Source of the DNA: Collinsella aerofaciens
GTDB taxonomy: Bacteria; Actinomycetota; Coriobacteriia; Coriobacteriales; Coriobacteriaceae
Length of the DNA: 15,940 nt
Direction of reading: 5' to 3'
NCBI RefSeq assembly: GCF_028207065.1
Contig: NZ_JAQLFP010000039.1
Coordinates: 1 to 15,940 of the forward strand
Within the stretch, counting starts at the first letter, position 1. The number at the start of each line of letters is the position of its first letter. Under the pieces are notes generated by a model. It did not search any database and had not been told where the DNA came from. It saw only the letters and a program-made list of their open reading frames with translations. The translations under genes were made by a program, and so were the position numbers. Below, piece after piece: positions 5,759-14,423 of this stretch.

Positions 5759-8119
5759 CTAAACGCGGCGCTTAAGCTGGGCTCCACCCTCACCGGGCAT
5801 CAGGCGGCGCGCGTCGTAGACCGAGTCAACGCTGCTGATGGAGGCCAGCAGCGGATCCAGACCACTCGCGTCCGAGATCTCGACCATAAAGCGCAGGGTT
5901 GCAATACCCTCGCGGTTGGTCGACGTGGCGGCAGAAAGGATATTGCCGCCCGCATCGCCAATGGCAATGGTGACATCCTTGAGCAGGCCCATGCGGTCCA
6001 GGCACTCGACCACGATCTCGACCTGGAAGAGGGTGTCGGCAGCGCCGTCCCACTCCACTTCGATCATGCGCTCGGGATGCTCCATAAGACCCTTGACGTT
6101 GGGACAGTTGGCGCGATGCACCGAAACGCCACGACCGCGCGTGATGAAGCCGACGATGTCGTCGCCCGTCACGGGGTTGCAGCAATGAGCCAGACGGACC
6201 AGTAGGCCGCTGTTGCTCTCGCCCTTGACGATAATGCCGTTGCTGGCGCTCTTGCCGCGCTTTTGCGGCTTGCGGTTGGAGCCGCGGGCAGGCTGCTTGA
6301 CGACCTCGGCAATGGCTTCGGCTTTGGTGAGCTGTTCCTCGGGTTTGGGGTCCAAGATTTGCTCGACCTTATTGCCAACGGCACGTGGGGCGACTTTGCC
6401 CGCACCAACGGCGGCAAACAGGTCCTCGAGCTGCTTATAGTTAAACTGCTCCGCCACGGCGTTGAGCGCACGCGTGGATCGTGGCGTAGAGATGCCATAT
6501 CCGCGCTTGCGCAGGTCCTTAGCCAGTATATCGCGGCCGGCAGCAGCGTCGTCGTCCTTGGTCGCGGCGGCGAAGTAACGGCGGATCTTTGACTTGGCGG
6601 AAGGCGTCTTAACGATCTTGAGCCAATCACGCGACGGCTTGGAACTCTTGTTGGTCAGAATCTCGACACGGTCGCCCGTCTTGATTTCGTGCGTGAGCGG
6701 CGCTACCGCACCGTTGATCTTGGCGCCGACGCAGTGGTTGCCGACCTCGGTATGGACAGCGTAGGCAAAGTCGAGCGGCGTAGAACCGGCACGAAGCGCC
6801 ATGACCTCACCCTTGGGCGTAAAGACAAAAATCTCCTGGTCAAACAGGTCAACCTTCAGCGAGTGCAGGTATTCCTTGGCATCGGTGATCTCGTCAGACG
6901 CCGCCCAATCGAGTGAATGCTTGAGCCAGTTAATCTGATCGTCCAGACGCTGCGCATCATTGGTCTTAGACGCAGACGATCCGCCCGACTTCTTATATAG
7001 CCAGTGGGCGGCAATGCCGTACTCAGCCTGCTCATGCATCTCGTAGGTTCGAATCTGAATCTCGAGCGGGCGGGCCGTGGGGCCGATAACCGTCGTGTGG
7101 AGCGACTGGTAGTTATTGACCTTGGGCATGGCGATATAGTCTTTAAAGCGACCAGGCATGGGGTGCCACAGCGTATGCACCGCGCCGAGCGTGGAGTAGC
7201 AATCGCGCACCGAATGCGTGATGACGCGCAGTGCCACCAGGTCGTAGATCTCGGAAAATTCCTTGCCCTTGCGCTTCATCTTTTGGTAGATGGACCAATA
7301 GTGCTTGGAACGGCCGTTGATCTGGAAGTCCTCCAGGCCAATGCGGTTGAGCTCGTCGGTGAGTGTCTTGATGGTCTCGGCCAGATAGCGCTCACGGACC
7401 TCGCGCGACTCCGCCACCATGCGTGCGATGCGCTGGTAGGCGTCGGGCTCAAGGTAGAAGAAGGACAGGTCCTCGAGTTCCCATTTAATGGAGCTCATGC
7501 CCAGACGGTCGGCCAGGGGCGCATACACGTCCATGGTCTCGCGGGCCTTAAACAGGCGACGGTCCTCACGCAGGGCCGCAAGGGTGCGCATGTTGTGCAG
7601 ACGGTCGGCAAGCTTAACGATGATGACGCGGATGTCCTTGGACATGGCGAGGAACATCTTTCGCAGCGTGAGCGCCTGTTTCTCGTCCATGCTGTCGACT
7701 TCGATGTTGGTGAGCTTGGTCACGCCATCGACGAGCTCGGCCACCGTATCGCCAAACAGGCCGGAAACATCGGCAAGCGAGGTCTCGGTATCCTCGACGG
7801 TATCGTGCAGCAGCGCGGCGCACACCACATCGCAGTCCATCTTGAGATCGGCCAAAATGATGGCCACCTCGACGGGATGGTTGATGTACATCTCACCCGA
7901 GCGGCGCTTTTGGTTGCAGTGCTTCTCGGCAGCAAAGCAATAGGCCTGCTCCACCTTAGAAAAGTCGTCCTCATTCATATATTTGAGGCACAGACGCTCC
8001 AGCTTGTCGTAGCTGTCCGCCATAATCTCGGGCGGCAGCTCATCGGCATGCTTATAGTGCTCCATCTCCGAGAACGGCTGGAGGGCGGAATCATGGGCGG
8101 TACGGGCTGCGGCATCCAT
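5759..8119 (-). CDS. relA: Bifunctional (p)ppGpp synthetase/hydrolase Rel
   Basis: Rel makes (p)ppGpp from ATP and GDP/GTP when uncharged tRNA enters the ribosome, and also degrades it. The 786-residue product has the long-RSH domain order. The HD hydrolase is at about 60-210, with NHPVEV (His81), HDTVED (105-110) intact and ADRLHNMRT (171-179). The synthetase is at about 260-380, with YDLVALRV and RFKDYIAMPKVNNYQSLH. A TGS domain lies at about 428-490, a Cys-containing RIS/zinc-finger region has AHCCNP (Cys646, Cys647) and HRANCP (His668, Cys672), and an ACT domain lies at about 697-772. The intact HD motif and RFKD (RxKD type) mark the bifunctional form. It starts 15 nt after the recJ stop with a GGAAGGGGA SD in the gap, so the two genes are probably co-transcribed and coupled. 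RSH genes of this type are also called rel or spoT. Confidence 0.97.
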   Translation of the reverse strand: MDAAARTAHDSALQPFSEMEHYKHADELPPEIMADSYDKLERLCLKYMNEDDFSKVEQAYCFAAEKHCNQKRRSGEMYINHPVEVAIILADLKMDCDVVCAALLHDTVEDTETSLADVSGLFGDTVAELVDGVTKLTNIEVDSMDEKQALTLRKMFLAMSKDIRVIIVKLADRLHNMRTLAALREDRRLFKARETMDVYAPLADRLGMSSIKWELEDLSFFYLEPDAYQRIARMVAESREVRERYLAETIKTLTDELNRIGLEDFQINGRSKHYWSIYQKMKRKGKEFSEIYDLVALRVITHSVRDCYSTLGAVHTLWHPMPGRFKDYIAMPKVNNYQSLHTTVIGPTARPLEIQIRTYEMHEQAEYGIAAHWLYKKSGGSSASKTNDAQRLDDQINWLKHSLDWAASDEITDAKEYLHSLKVDLFDQEIFVFTPKGEVMALRAGSTPLDFAYAVHTEVGNHCVGAKINGAVAPLTHEIKTGDRVEILTNKSSKPSRDWLKIVKTPSAKSKIRRYFAAATKDDDAAAGRDILAKDLRKRGYGISTPRSTRALNAVAEQFNYKQLEDLFAAVGAGKVAPRAVGNKVEQILDPKPEEQLTKAEAIAEVVKQPARGSNRKPQKRGKSASNGIIVKGESNSGLLVRLAHCCNPVTGDDIVGFITRGRGVSVHRANCPNVKGLMEHPERMIEVEWDGAADTLFQVEIVVECLDRMGLLKDVTIAIGDAGGNILSAATSTNREGIATLRFMVEISDASGLDPLLASISSVDSVYDARRLMPGEGGAQLKRRV

Positions 8120-8134
8120 CGAGGTCCCCTTCCC

Positions 8135-11100
8135 CTAGGCCCGCGGTACGATCGGGCGGTTAACTTTGGCTAGCATATCAGAAGCGCACGAATCGAGCGC
8201 CCAACTCCGGAAGGCCGAGAACTCCATGCGCGAACGCAAGCCCTCCAAATAGCGAATTGACCTGCTCAATTGCACACGGCCGGGGTTTTCGGCCATCGCG
8301 ATGCGACGGGTGTCGTCAAACCCCGAAACGCGGCAGAAGCCAAGCTCTTCGAAGATTCCCAGGCCACTTTCCACCGAGCGCTCGTCGACCGGCGTGCGGG
8401 CATCGATGGCAAGGCACATCTGCGCGATGTCGATATCGCTCGCGCTAAAGGAATCGTCCCCGGTCTTGCCGCGGTTGGAGCGCCACATGGTTTGCAGCGC
8501 GCGATAGAGCGTGACGAGCTCGTCGCGCTCGGGCGCATAGCAGTCGAGTAGGCGCTCGTTAATGCGGGCGTCGCGCGACGAATAGAGCAGGTGAATCACG
8601 GCGGGCTGTCCATCGCGACCGGCGCGGCCACTCATCTGGTTAAACTCAATCGCGCCAAACGGCATGTGATAGAGCACGACATGGCGAATATCGGGAAGGT
8701 TGACGCCCTCGCCAAAGGCAGAGGTCGAGACGATGCAGCTGAGGCTTCCGTCTCGGAATGCTTCCTCCACGCGGCGGCGATCGGAGCGCGCAAGCCCCGC
8801 GTTATAGAACGCGATATGGGTTGCGCAATCGGGCACACGCTTGCGCAACGTCTTGGCGAGCGCCACGGATTGGTCGCGCGAATTGACGTAAATGACGGTC
8901 TTCTCCCCCGTCGCCACGATCGACACCAAACGGTTCTCGCGGCTCGCAAGGTCGCGGTCGTCCTCGAGCTGCAGGTTCTCGCGCACCGTCTCGTCGACCA
9001 CCGTGCGAGTAATCGGCAGCATGCGGGCAAGCTCGGCCACGACCGGAGCCGTCGCGGTGGCCGTCGCAGCCATAACAACCGGGTCGCCCAGGGCTTTGAG
9101 GATATCGGGCATGTCGAGATAGGCGCTGCGGTCGCCGCCCTTGGCAAGGCCGGCGTGGTGCGCCTCATCGATAACGACAAAGCCGATGCGGCCCGAACGC
9201 GCGAAGCGGTCACGGTGGATAGATAGGAACTCGGGCGTCGTGAGCACGATACCGGTGCGGCCCGAAGCTAGGCCGGCGAACACATCATCGCGTGCGGCCT
9301 CCACGGTCTCGCCGGTCAGCACGCCAACGCCAATGCCAAGCGCTGCCATCGTCGACGAGAGGTGATAGGCCTGGTCGGCAACAAGCGCGCGCAGCGGATA
9401 GACAAAGATACTCGCACGTCCGCGAAGGACAGCCTCGCGCGCAGCATGTACATGGAAGATGAGAGACTTGCCGCGACCCGTTCCCATAACGGCCAAGACA
9501 CTCTGGTGGTCGGCCAAGGCATCGAGCGCCTCAGCCTGCGCGCGGTGCGGCTGGTTCGATCCGATAAAGCTATGGATAAGCGAGCGCGTGAGCTCGGTAT
9601 AGGAAAGCTGGGCGAGCGTCTCGCGCTTACGCGACTCCAGGCGCAGGCCGAAATCCGCCGGCTGCACGCCACGACGAAGCTCGCATGCCGGATCGTCGAC
9701 GCTGGGCAGCGTGGTATCGCGGACCAGAACATCCTTGATCATGAGCTTGGGCTTCACACGCCCCTGCCAATGCTCGGCAACGGCCTCGAACACCAAGTCG
9801 ACAGCGCTATCGCAGTTGATGAGCTTATCGATTTGCGGCACGCGGAACATAATGGCCGGCACACTCGCGGCGCCATCGGTCGCCACAAAGCGCATATGCT
9901 CGCCGGTTTTGCCCACCACGGCGCGGTCGCACATCGTCACGCCCTCGGCAGCCAGCAGCGGCACCTTGTTGCCCTGGCCAAACGGCTCAAGGCGGGAGAT
10001 CTGCTCGATGGTCTCGATATTCAGCTCGGAAAGGTCGACGGTGGCGGCGACCTCGTCGGTGTCTTCAAAGTCCTCGGCGGGAAGCTCGGACAGCACGGCG
10101 GAAAGGCGGCGGCGGAACTCATCGAGCTTGGATGCCTCGATGGTCACACCCACCGCACCGGCATGTCCGCCGCGACGAATCAGCAGGTCGGAACAGCGCT
10201 CGACGGCGTCAAACAGGTTGACTTTGCCCACCGAGCGACCAGAGCCGCGCGCGATACCGTCCTCGATCGAGAACAGCAGCGCCGGCACGTGATAGCGGTT
10301 GGTCAGACGGCTTGCCACGATGCCCTTGACGCCCTCGTGCCAGCCCTCGCCACCCACGACGATTGCGCGTCCGCCGTCATAGGTCTCCTCGACCTTTGCC
10401 ATGGCATCGCGCGTGAGCTCCGCCTCGATCTCACGGCGCTGGCGGTTGATTTCCTCGAGCTCAGCCGCCAGTGCGCTTGCTTCGATGGGATCGCGGGCAA
10501 GCAGCAGGTCGAGCGCCAGCTTGGGATCGGCCATGCGACCGGCAGCGTTTAAGCGGGGAATGAGCGAGAATGACAGGCCATCCGCCGTAATGCTCGAAAG
10601 GTCCGCCTTGGCGAGCGCGGCAAGCGCGATATAGCCTGGGCGAGCGGTTACGCGCATCTGCTGGATGCCCTCGGCAACCAGCGCGCGGTTCTCGGGCGTG
10701 AGCGGCATCATGTCGGACACGGTGCCCAGCGCCGCGACCTCGATTAGCGAACGCCAATACGACGGCTTGCCCAGGCGCTCACCCAGGACTTGCACCAGCT
10801 TGAGCGCCACACCAGCACCGGCAAGCTCGCGCGAGGGGCCCTCGTCCTCGAGCTTGGGGTCGGTCAGGGGCACACCCTGCGGCACCTGGTCGGAAGGCTC
10901 GTGATGGTCCGTGACCACCAAATCGATCCCCAGGCTCTCCAGATAGGAGACCTCCTCCTTGGCGGCAATGCCGTTATCGACGGTCACGATCAGGTTGGGT
11001 TGGGCGAGCTCGTTGACGCGGTCGAGCGCCGCACGCGACAGGCCGTAGCCCTCGTCAAAGCGATGCGGAATAAACGGCGTGACGTTGGCGCCAAACGAAC

Positions 11101-11422
11101 GTAGCGCCTCGGTCAACAGACAAGTCGACGTAATGCCGTCAGCGTCAAAATCGCCAAAGACCGCGATGTGCTCGTGGTTGCGAATAGCGCGCTCGACGCG
11201 GTCGGCAACGACCGCCATGCCCGGAATAATGAGTGGGTCGGCCCAGTCGCGATCGAGCGAAGGCGTCAAAAACAGCTGGCCTTCCTCGATGGATGCAATG
11301 CCGTGCGCAACCATAATGCGCGCCACCAGCCCGGGTATGCCCAGGCCAGCCGAAAGCTCCTTTTCGAGCTCGGGGTTTTGCCGAGCGACCGCCCAGCGAT
11401 GCGTCGTCTTAAGCGATGACAT
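8135..11422 (-). CDS. recJ: RecJ exonuclease fused to an SF2 DEAH helicase
   Basis: The 1095-residue product joins two enzymes. Residues 1 to about 570 are RecJ, the 5'-3' single-strand DNA exonuclease of recombination and repair: FGDFDADG (89-96), VTVDNG (146-151), VTDHHEP (170-176, DHH motif), RLNAAGRM, then DHHA1 with RGSGRS and GGHAGAVG, and an OB-like region with LEPFGQGN. Residues about 610-960 are a superfamily-2 helicase: Walker A MGTGRGKS (646-653), YPLRALVADQ, TTPEFL, VIDEAHHAG (DEAH at 752-755), AATATAT, STSAFGEGVNLP and QMSGRAGRDG (929-938). The last 135 residues look like a winged-helix tail; I see no RecQ-type four-Cys zinc site. Ordinary RecJ is roughly 560-800 residues. The ATG at 11422 has GGGGGT upstream; a GTG at 11467 is in frame but lacks an SD. 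First main gene of recJ-relA-hydrolase. Confidence 0.93.
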   Translation of the reverse strand: MSSLKTTHRWAVARQNPELEKELSAGLGIPGLVARIMVAHGIASIEEGQLFLTPSLDRDWADPLIIPGMAVVADRVERAIRNHEHIAVFGDFDADGITSTCLLTEALRSFGANVTPFIPHRFDEGYGLSRAALDRVNELAQPNLIVTVDNGIAAKEEVSYLESLGIDLVVTDHHEPSDQVPQGVPLTDPKLEDEGPSRELAGAGVALKLVQVLGERLGKPSYWRSLIEVAALGTVSDMMPLTPENRALVAEGIQQMRVTARPGYIALAALAKADLSSITADGLSFSLIPRLNAAGRMADPKLALDLLLARDPIEASALAAELEEINRQRREIEAELTRDAMAKVEETYDGGRAIVVGGEGWHEGVKGIVASRLTNRYHVPALLFSIEDGIARGSGRSVGKVNLFDAVERCSDLLIRRGGHAGAVGVTIEASKLDEFRRRLSAVLSELPAEDFEDTDEVAATVDLSELNIETIEQISRLEPFGQGNKVPLLAAEGVTMCDRAVVGKTGEHMRFVATDGAASVPAIMFRVPQIDKLINCDSAVDLVFEAVAEHWQGRVKPKLMIKDVLVRDTTLPSVDDPACELRRGVQPADFGLRLESRKRETLAQLSYTELTRSLIHSFIGSNQPHRAQAEALDALADHQSVLAVMGTGRGKSLIFHVHAAREAVLRGRASIFVYPLRALVADQAYHLSSTMAALGIGVGVLTGETVEAARDDVFAGLASGRTGIVLTTPEFLSIHRDRFARSGRIGFVVIDEAHHAGLAKGGDRSAYLDMPDILKALGDPVVMAATATATAPVVAELARMLPITRTVVDETVRENLQLEDDRDLASRENRLVSIVATGEKTVIYVNSRDQSVALAKTLRKRVPDCATHIAFYNAGLARSDRRRVEEAFRDGSLSCIVSTSAFGEGVNLPDIRHVVLYHMPFGAIEFNQMSGRAGRDGQPAVIHLLYSSRDARINERLLDCYAPERDELVTLYRALQTMWRSNRGKTGDDSFSASDIDIAQMCLAIDARTPVDERSVESGLGIFEELGFCRVSGFDDTRRIAMAENPGRVQLSRSIRYLEGLRSRMEFSAFRSWALDSCASDMLAKVNRPIVPRA

Positions 11423-11474
11423 AGGCGCCCACCCCCGATAGGGGCAGGTCGCCGCGATACCTCTCACGGTTCAT
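11409..11474 (-). CDS. Possible 21-aa leader peptide overlapping recJ
   Basis: ATG at 11474 opens a short frame in a different phase from recJ, MNRERYRGDLPLSGVGAYVI plus A, ending at TAA 11411-11409, 14 nt inside recJ. It has its own SD, AGAGGA, nine bases upstream, better than any SD for the upstream recJ GTG. The recJ SD-like GGGG lies in a CCCC-TATC-GGGG hairpin inside this frame, so translating ribosomes could open it and couple the two starts. Whether the peptide is made is unknown; chance is a real alternative. Confidence 0.4.
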   Translation of the reverse strand: MNRERYRGDLPLSGVGAYVIA

Positions 11475-11530
11475 AGCGATGAGTCCTCTGTGTATGCCCG
11501 CTTCGGCAGGCAGATCTGTTGAACGGATTA

Positions 11531-11557
11531 ATTATACCGTGCGGCACGGACGTACAA
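11531..11557 (-). promoter_or_regulatory. Probable promoter of the recJ-relA operon
   Basis: The minus strand shows a consensus -10 box TATAAT (11536-11531). The -35 side is weak: TTGTAC at 11557-11552 with a short 15-nt spacer, or CGTTGT with 17 nt. Transcription would start about 50 nt before the leader ORF. The rest of the 11475-11697 gap holds no gene. It must also carry the promoter of the divergent transporter, which I could not locate; GACGC/GCGTC at about 11632-11648 is a possible operator there. Confidence 0.5.
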
Positions 11558-11697
11558 CGTCCAGCACGCCGCGGTTTCGATAAACGAGGGCGGTAATAGC
11601 CTCGAAATATTCGAGCGTTTCTGACGCACGGACGCATGCGAGCGTCTAGCATATCCATTCAAAACGAATTCACGAACAAAGGGAGTCACAAGAGCAT

Positions 11698-12696
11698 ATG
11701 AAGCAATGGGTTGGACTGGGCAAGTTTCTCGCGGGGCACATGCAGGTCATCGTTCCGATTTGCGTGGCGCTCGGCGTGCTCTTTCCCCAACAGATTGGCG
11801 TGCTCAAGCCCATCGTTCCCGCCCTGTTTGCCTTTATGACATTCCAAGGCGCGCTCAGCAACACTTTCCATCAGGTTACTGAGGTGTTCCGCCGTCCGCT
11901 GCATCTGATTGCGGCATTGCTCGTCTCGGCGGCGCTCATCCCCCTTGCAGCCTATGCCGCAGGATCGTTGTTCTTTGGTTCCAACCCAAACCTTGTCTGC
12001 GGCATCGTGCTCGAGTACAGCGTACCCGTGGCAGTCACCGCCTTTATGTGGATCAGCATGTTCGGCGGCAACGGCCCGCTCGCGCTCACCATCATCCTGA
12101 CGTCCTCGGTCATCTCGCCCGTCACGATTCCGCTCACGCTTAAGCTCCTGCTGGGTGCCACCGTTGCAATCGATGTTCCGGGCATGATGCAGAACATGGC
12201 CTTTATGATCGCCATCCCCGCCGTGCTCGGCATCGTGATCAACGAGTTCACGCGCGGATGGGGACACGAGAAACTCTCCCCCGCGCTTTCGCCCGCCTGC
12301 AAGTTCATGATGATGGGTGTCATCGCGTCCAACTCCACCGCCATGAGCGAGTACGTGCTGCACATGAATGCGGTGCGCCTGGAAGTCGCCCTCTTTATTT
12401 TGACCTTCGCCATCAGCGGCTTTGTCATCGGCATTCTGGTCGCCCGCGCGTTGCACCTGCCGTATAGCGAGACGACCACCATGTGCTTTACCTGCGGCAT
12501 GCGCAATATCTCTTCGGGCGCCGTCATCGCCACGCAGTATTTTCCCGGCGAGGTCGTGTTTCCCGTCATGTGCGGAACGCTGTTTCAGCAGGTGCTCGCC
12601 TCGCTTATCGGGCATCTCTTTGAGCGTCTGACCAGCGAGGAGCGCGCCGCCCAGCGCAAGCGGGTCGAGGCCGGCCGCGATGCCATGGAACGCTAG
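11698..12696 (+). CDS. Bile acid:sodium symporter (BASS) family transporter
   Basis: The 332-residue product is a polytopic membrane protein with about nine to ten hydrophobic segments and matches the bile acid:sodium symporter (SBF) fold. Seen: FMTFQGALSN (46-55) in the first conserved helix pair, GIVLEYSVPVAVTAFMWIS (102-120) with a broken helix, then GNGPLAL, and TCGMRNISSGAVIATQYF (265-282) in the second core. Members import organic anions with sodium. Actual substrates in bacteria include bile acids, pantoate and other carboxylates, so the substrate here is open. The ATG at 11698 has GGGAG 12 nt upstream, slightly long. It is divergent from recJ and convergent with the DUF4931 gene (30 nt between stops), so it is probably a single-gene unit. 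The C-terminus is charged and cytoplasmic-looking. Confidence 0.88.
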   Translation: MKQWVGLGKFLAGHMQVIVPICVALGVLFPQQIGVLKPIVPALFAFMTFQGALSNTFHQVTEVFRRPLHLIAALLVSAALIPLAAYAAGSLFFGSNPNLVCGIVLEYSVPVAVTAFMWISMFGGNGPLALTIILTSSVISPVTIPLTLKLLLGATVAIDVPGMMQNMAFMIAIPAVLGIVINEFTRGWGHEKLSPALSPACKFMMMGVIASNSTAMSEYVLHMNAVRLEVALFILTFAISGFVIGILVARALHLPYSETTTMCFTCGMRNISSGAVIATQYFPGEVVFPVMCGTLFQQVLASLIGHLFERLTSEERAAQRKRVEAGRDAMER

Positions 12697-12726
12697 ACTG
12701 TCCGCATTACGCAGGTGATAGTCTTG

Positions 12727-13524
12727 CTATACGAGCGTTTCCAGATGCGCACGCAGGCGCTCTGCATCGATATCGAGCGTGGTCTCGGCATTGACCTGGG
12801 CCAAACGATAACCGACAAAGTAGGGCGAAACCACCCAACGCGGCAACACCTTGGCAATGGTCCGGCCGTCCATGTGGTAGAAGAACAAGTTGTATGACTC
12901 TGCGCGGCCACCGTGGTGCTCGTGCAGGATATAGCGCAGGGCCACCTGAATCGCATCGGCAAACAGGTCCGCTTCGGCTTGGTCTCTCGTGTCATCACTG
13001 GCGGCGATTCCCTGCGGGACTGAAACATTGACCTCAAAGAACCCCATGATCGGTTCGGTTGAGATGTTGACCGAGACTCTCCCCTGTTGCCAGACATTGA
13101 CGCCTTCGAAATTGGCGGAAGTCAGCGCCGCATAGCCGTCCTCCTGTTCCAAGCCCACAATCTGCATGTGTGGATGGACGAGACTGCCGCCCGAAAGCGG
13201 GCCTTTGTTCTTGTACATGAGCACACTGCGGTACTGTTGGGAATCGATCATCTGCTGCCAACAGCCCAGGGCAAACCGCATCACATGATGCAGCTCGTCT
13301 GGCGCATAGGTCACCAAGTCGGCATCGTGATCTGCCGATTCAATCAACACGGTTTGACGGGTGGCGCGCAGGGTCTTGAACTTGTTCTCGAGCCAAATGC
13401 AGTCACCATCGCGCTGGATGATGTTGGCGAGCCCCTCCGTGTCGCAAAAAGGGCACGCGGTGCCAGGGCGACGATTATCGTCGGGCTTGCCGCTCGCCTG
13501 CTGAACGTCAAATACCAGTGCCAC
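12727..13524 (-). CDS. GalT-like nucleotidyltransferase fold protein (DUF4931)
   Basis: The 265-residue product resembles the HIT/GalT superfamily, closest to DUF4931 proteins. Seen: a CPFC pair (Cys24, Cys27) as in the zinc site of galactose-1-phosphate uridylyltransferase, LENKFKTLR from 45, MYKNKGPLSGGSL (103-115), and HPHMQ (117-121), the catalytic HPHxQ-type motif. The family would form a uridylyl- or adenylyl-histidine intermediate, but no substrate is established that I know of. The start is GTG at 13524 with GGAGGT seven bases upstream; the SD lies inside the last codons of cutC, whose stop is 3 nt away, so the two genes are a translationally coupled operon. No galactose genes are nearby, so I avoid calling it galT. 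Confidence 0.75.
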   Translation of the reverse strand: MALVFDVQQASGKPDDNRRPGTACPFCDTEGLANIIQRDGDCIWLENKFKTLRATRQTVLIESADHDADLVTYAPDELHHVMRFALGCWQQMIDSQQYRSVLMYKNKGPLSGGSLVHPHMQIVGLEQEDGYAALTSANFEGVNVWQQGRVSVNISTEPIMGFFEVNVSVPQGIAASDDTRDQAEADLFADAIQVALRYILHEHHGGRAESYNLFFYHMDGRTIAKVLPRWVVSPYFVGYRLAQVNAETTLDIDAERLRAHLETLV

Positions 13525-13527
13525 AGG

Positions 13528-14205
13528 TTACACCTCCAGCGGCACGATCTTGGTGCCATGGAGCTCGGAGACGCCCAGTGCCGCAGCCACGGTATCGCGG
13601 TTGGCCGTGGAGATGCCGCCGCCGGGAAGGATGGTCAGGCGGTCGCCCGCGTACTCGACAAGGCGTGACAGGTGCTCCAGGTTGCTCTCGATCGGCGTGC
13701 CGGCAGCGCCGCCGTGCGTTAGGACGCGCGTGACGCCGCAGTCGGCGAGCGTGTCAATGGCGTCGAGCTGAGCCTCGGGCGAGAGCTGGTCAAACGCCAT
13801 GTGGAAGGTGATGTCAAGGGACTCGCGCTTGCATTCCTCGGTCGCGCAGCCCGCAGCCATAACGAGAGCGCCGAGGGTGAGCTCGTCGAGCGCCCAGCCG
13901 CCGGCACAGGGCTTGCAGCAGCCAAAGACCAGGCCGTCAACACCGGCGCTCACAGCAAGGCCCAAGTCCATCTCCATCATGCGCAGCTCGTCCTGGTTGT
14001 AATGAAAGTCGCCACCACGCGGACGAATCATGCACATCACTCGCGCGTCATGCTCGTGAGCGTAGCTGACTGTAGCGCTTATAACGCCGGCGGAAGGCGT
14101 GGTGCCACCGACGGCGAGGTTGTCACACAGCTCAATGCGCCCCGCACCAGCCTCGATGGCCGCCGGCACTCGCTCAAAGTTCTCGGCGCAAAATTCGTAC
14201 AGCAT
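13528..14205 (-). CDS. cutC: CutC family protein
   Basis: The 225-residue product is a CutC-family TIM barrel. Seen: YEFCAENFERVPAAIEAGAGRIELCDNL split over residues 3-30, then GGTTPSAGVI, MIRPRGGDFHY, DGLVFG, TFHMAFDQ, THGGAAGT and ILPGGGIS, all typical of the family. CutC was named for copper homeostasis in Escherichia coli, where the phenotype was later linked to small-RNA effects. A direct copper role is unproven, and a metabolic enzyme role is equally possible. The chosen ATG at 14205 gives the classical N-terminus MLYEFCAEN; the frame continues to an ATG at 14244, but those 13 residues are atypical. The SD (GGGGG) is weak. First gene of the pair with the DUF4931 protein. Confidence 0.92.
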   Translation of the reverse strand: MLYEFCAENFERVPAAIEAGAGRIELCDNLAVGGTTPSAGVISATVSYAHEHDARVMCMIRPRGGDFHYNQDELRMMEMDLGLAVSAGVDGLVFGCCKPCAGGWALDELTLGALVMAAGCATEECKRESLDITFHMAFDQLSPEAQLDAIDTLADCGVTRVLTHGGAAGTPIESNLEHLSRLVEYAGDRLTILPGGGISTANRDTVAAALGVSELHGTKIVPLEV

Positions 14206-14423
14206 AGATAGCCCCCAGAAGACATTTCTATTTCCACACGGCATTGTCGCACGTTAAATAGCAACCCGCACGATGGAACAAAACCTTGACAAGGAGTGTC
14301 CCAAAGTGCCGGCACATAAGGAACGTCCCCAGGTGCCACCTTGAGCGATGGGCACTCATTTAAGTACGTCCCCAATGAGTACCCGCAGGGGACAGACAGA
14401 CCAGACTCCCTATACGACAACTG
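14206..14423. repeat. Intergenic region with ACGTCCCC repeat modules
   Basis: No gene is seen here. The minus strand near 14250-14285 may carry the cutC promoter (TTTTGT, 17 nt, TATTTA). From 14291 there are two 20-nt direct repeats matching at 16 of 20 positions (14291-14310 and 14318-14337). An inverted repeat follows, GGG-c-ACTCATT (14350-14360) with AATGAGT-a-CCC (14374-14384), whose loop holds TAAGTACGTCCCC. The same core AAGNACGTCCCCA recurs in the hairpin at 15790-15833 beyond the PadR cassette. These look like REP-type dispersed repeats, which in other bacteria are moved by RAYT transposases; no transposase is in the window. Confidence 0.6.

Noticed and set aside
7004..8173. Plus-strand frame of 389 codons
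   Set aside because: It is antisense to relA and mirrors its codon pattern; long antisense frames are common in GC-rich genes.
9362..10552. Plus-strand frame of 396 codons
   Set aside because: It lies wholly antisense to the recJ-helicase gene with no SD and no recognisable domain.
11423..11467. GTG start for recJ at 11467
   Set aside because: No SD precedes it and the added 15 residues are not RecJ-like. The overlapping short frame at 11474 has the SD instead. Not fully excluded.
11686..12615. Minus-strand frame of 309 codons, rich in His, Gly and Asp
   Set aside because: It is antisense to the transporter. Its odd composition is what the reverse of hydrophobic codons gives, so it is not a real soluble protein.
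14206..14244. Upstream ATG for cutC at 14244
   Set aside because: The added 13 residues are unlike CutC, which normally begins close to the chosen MLYEFCAEN.
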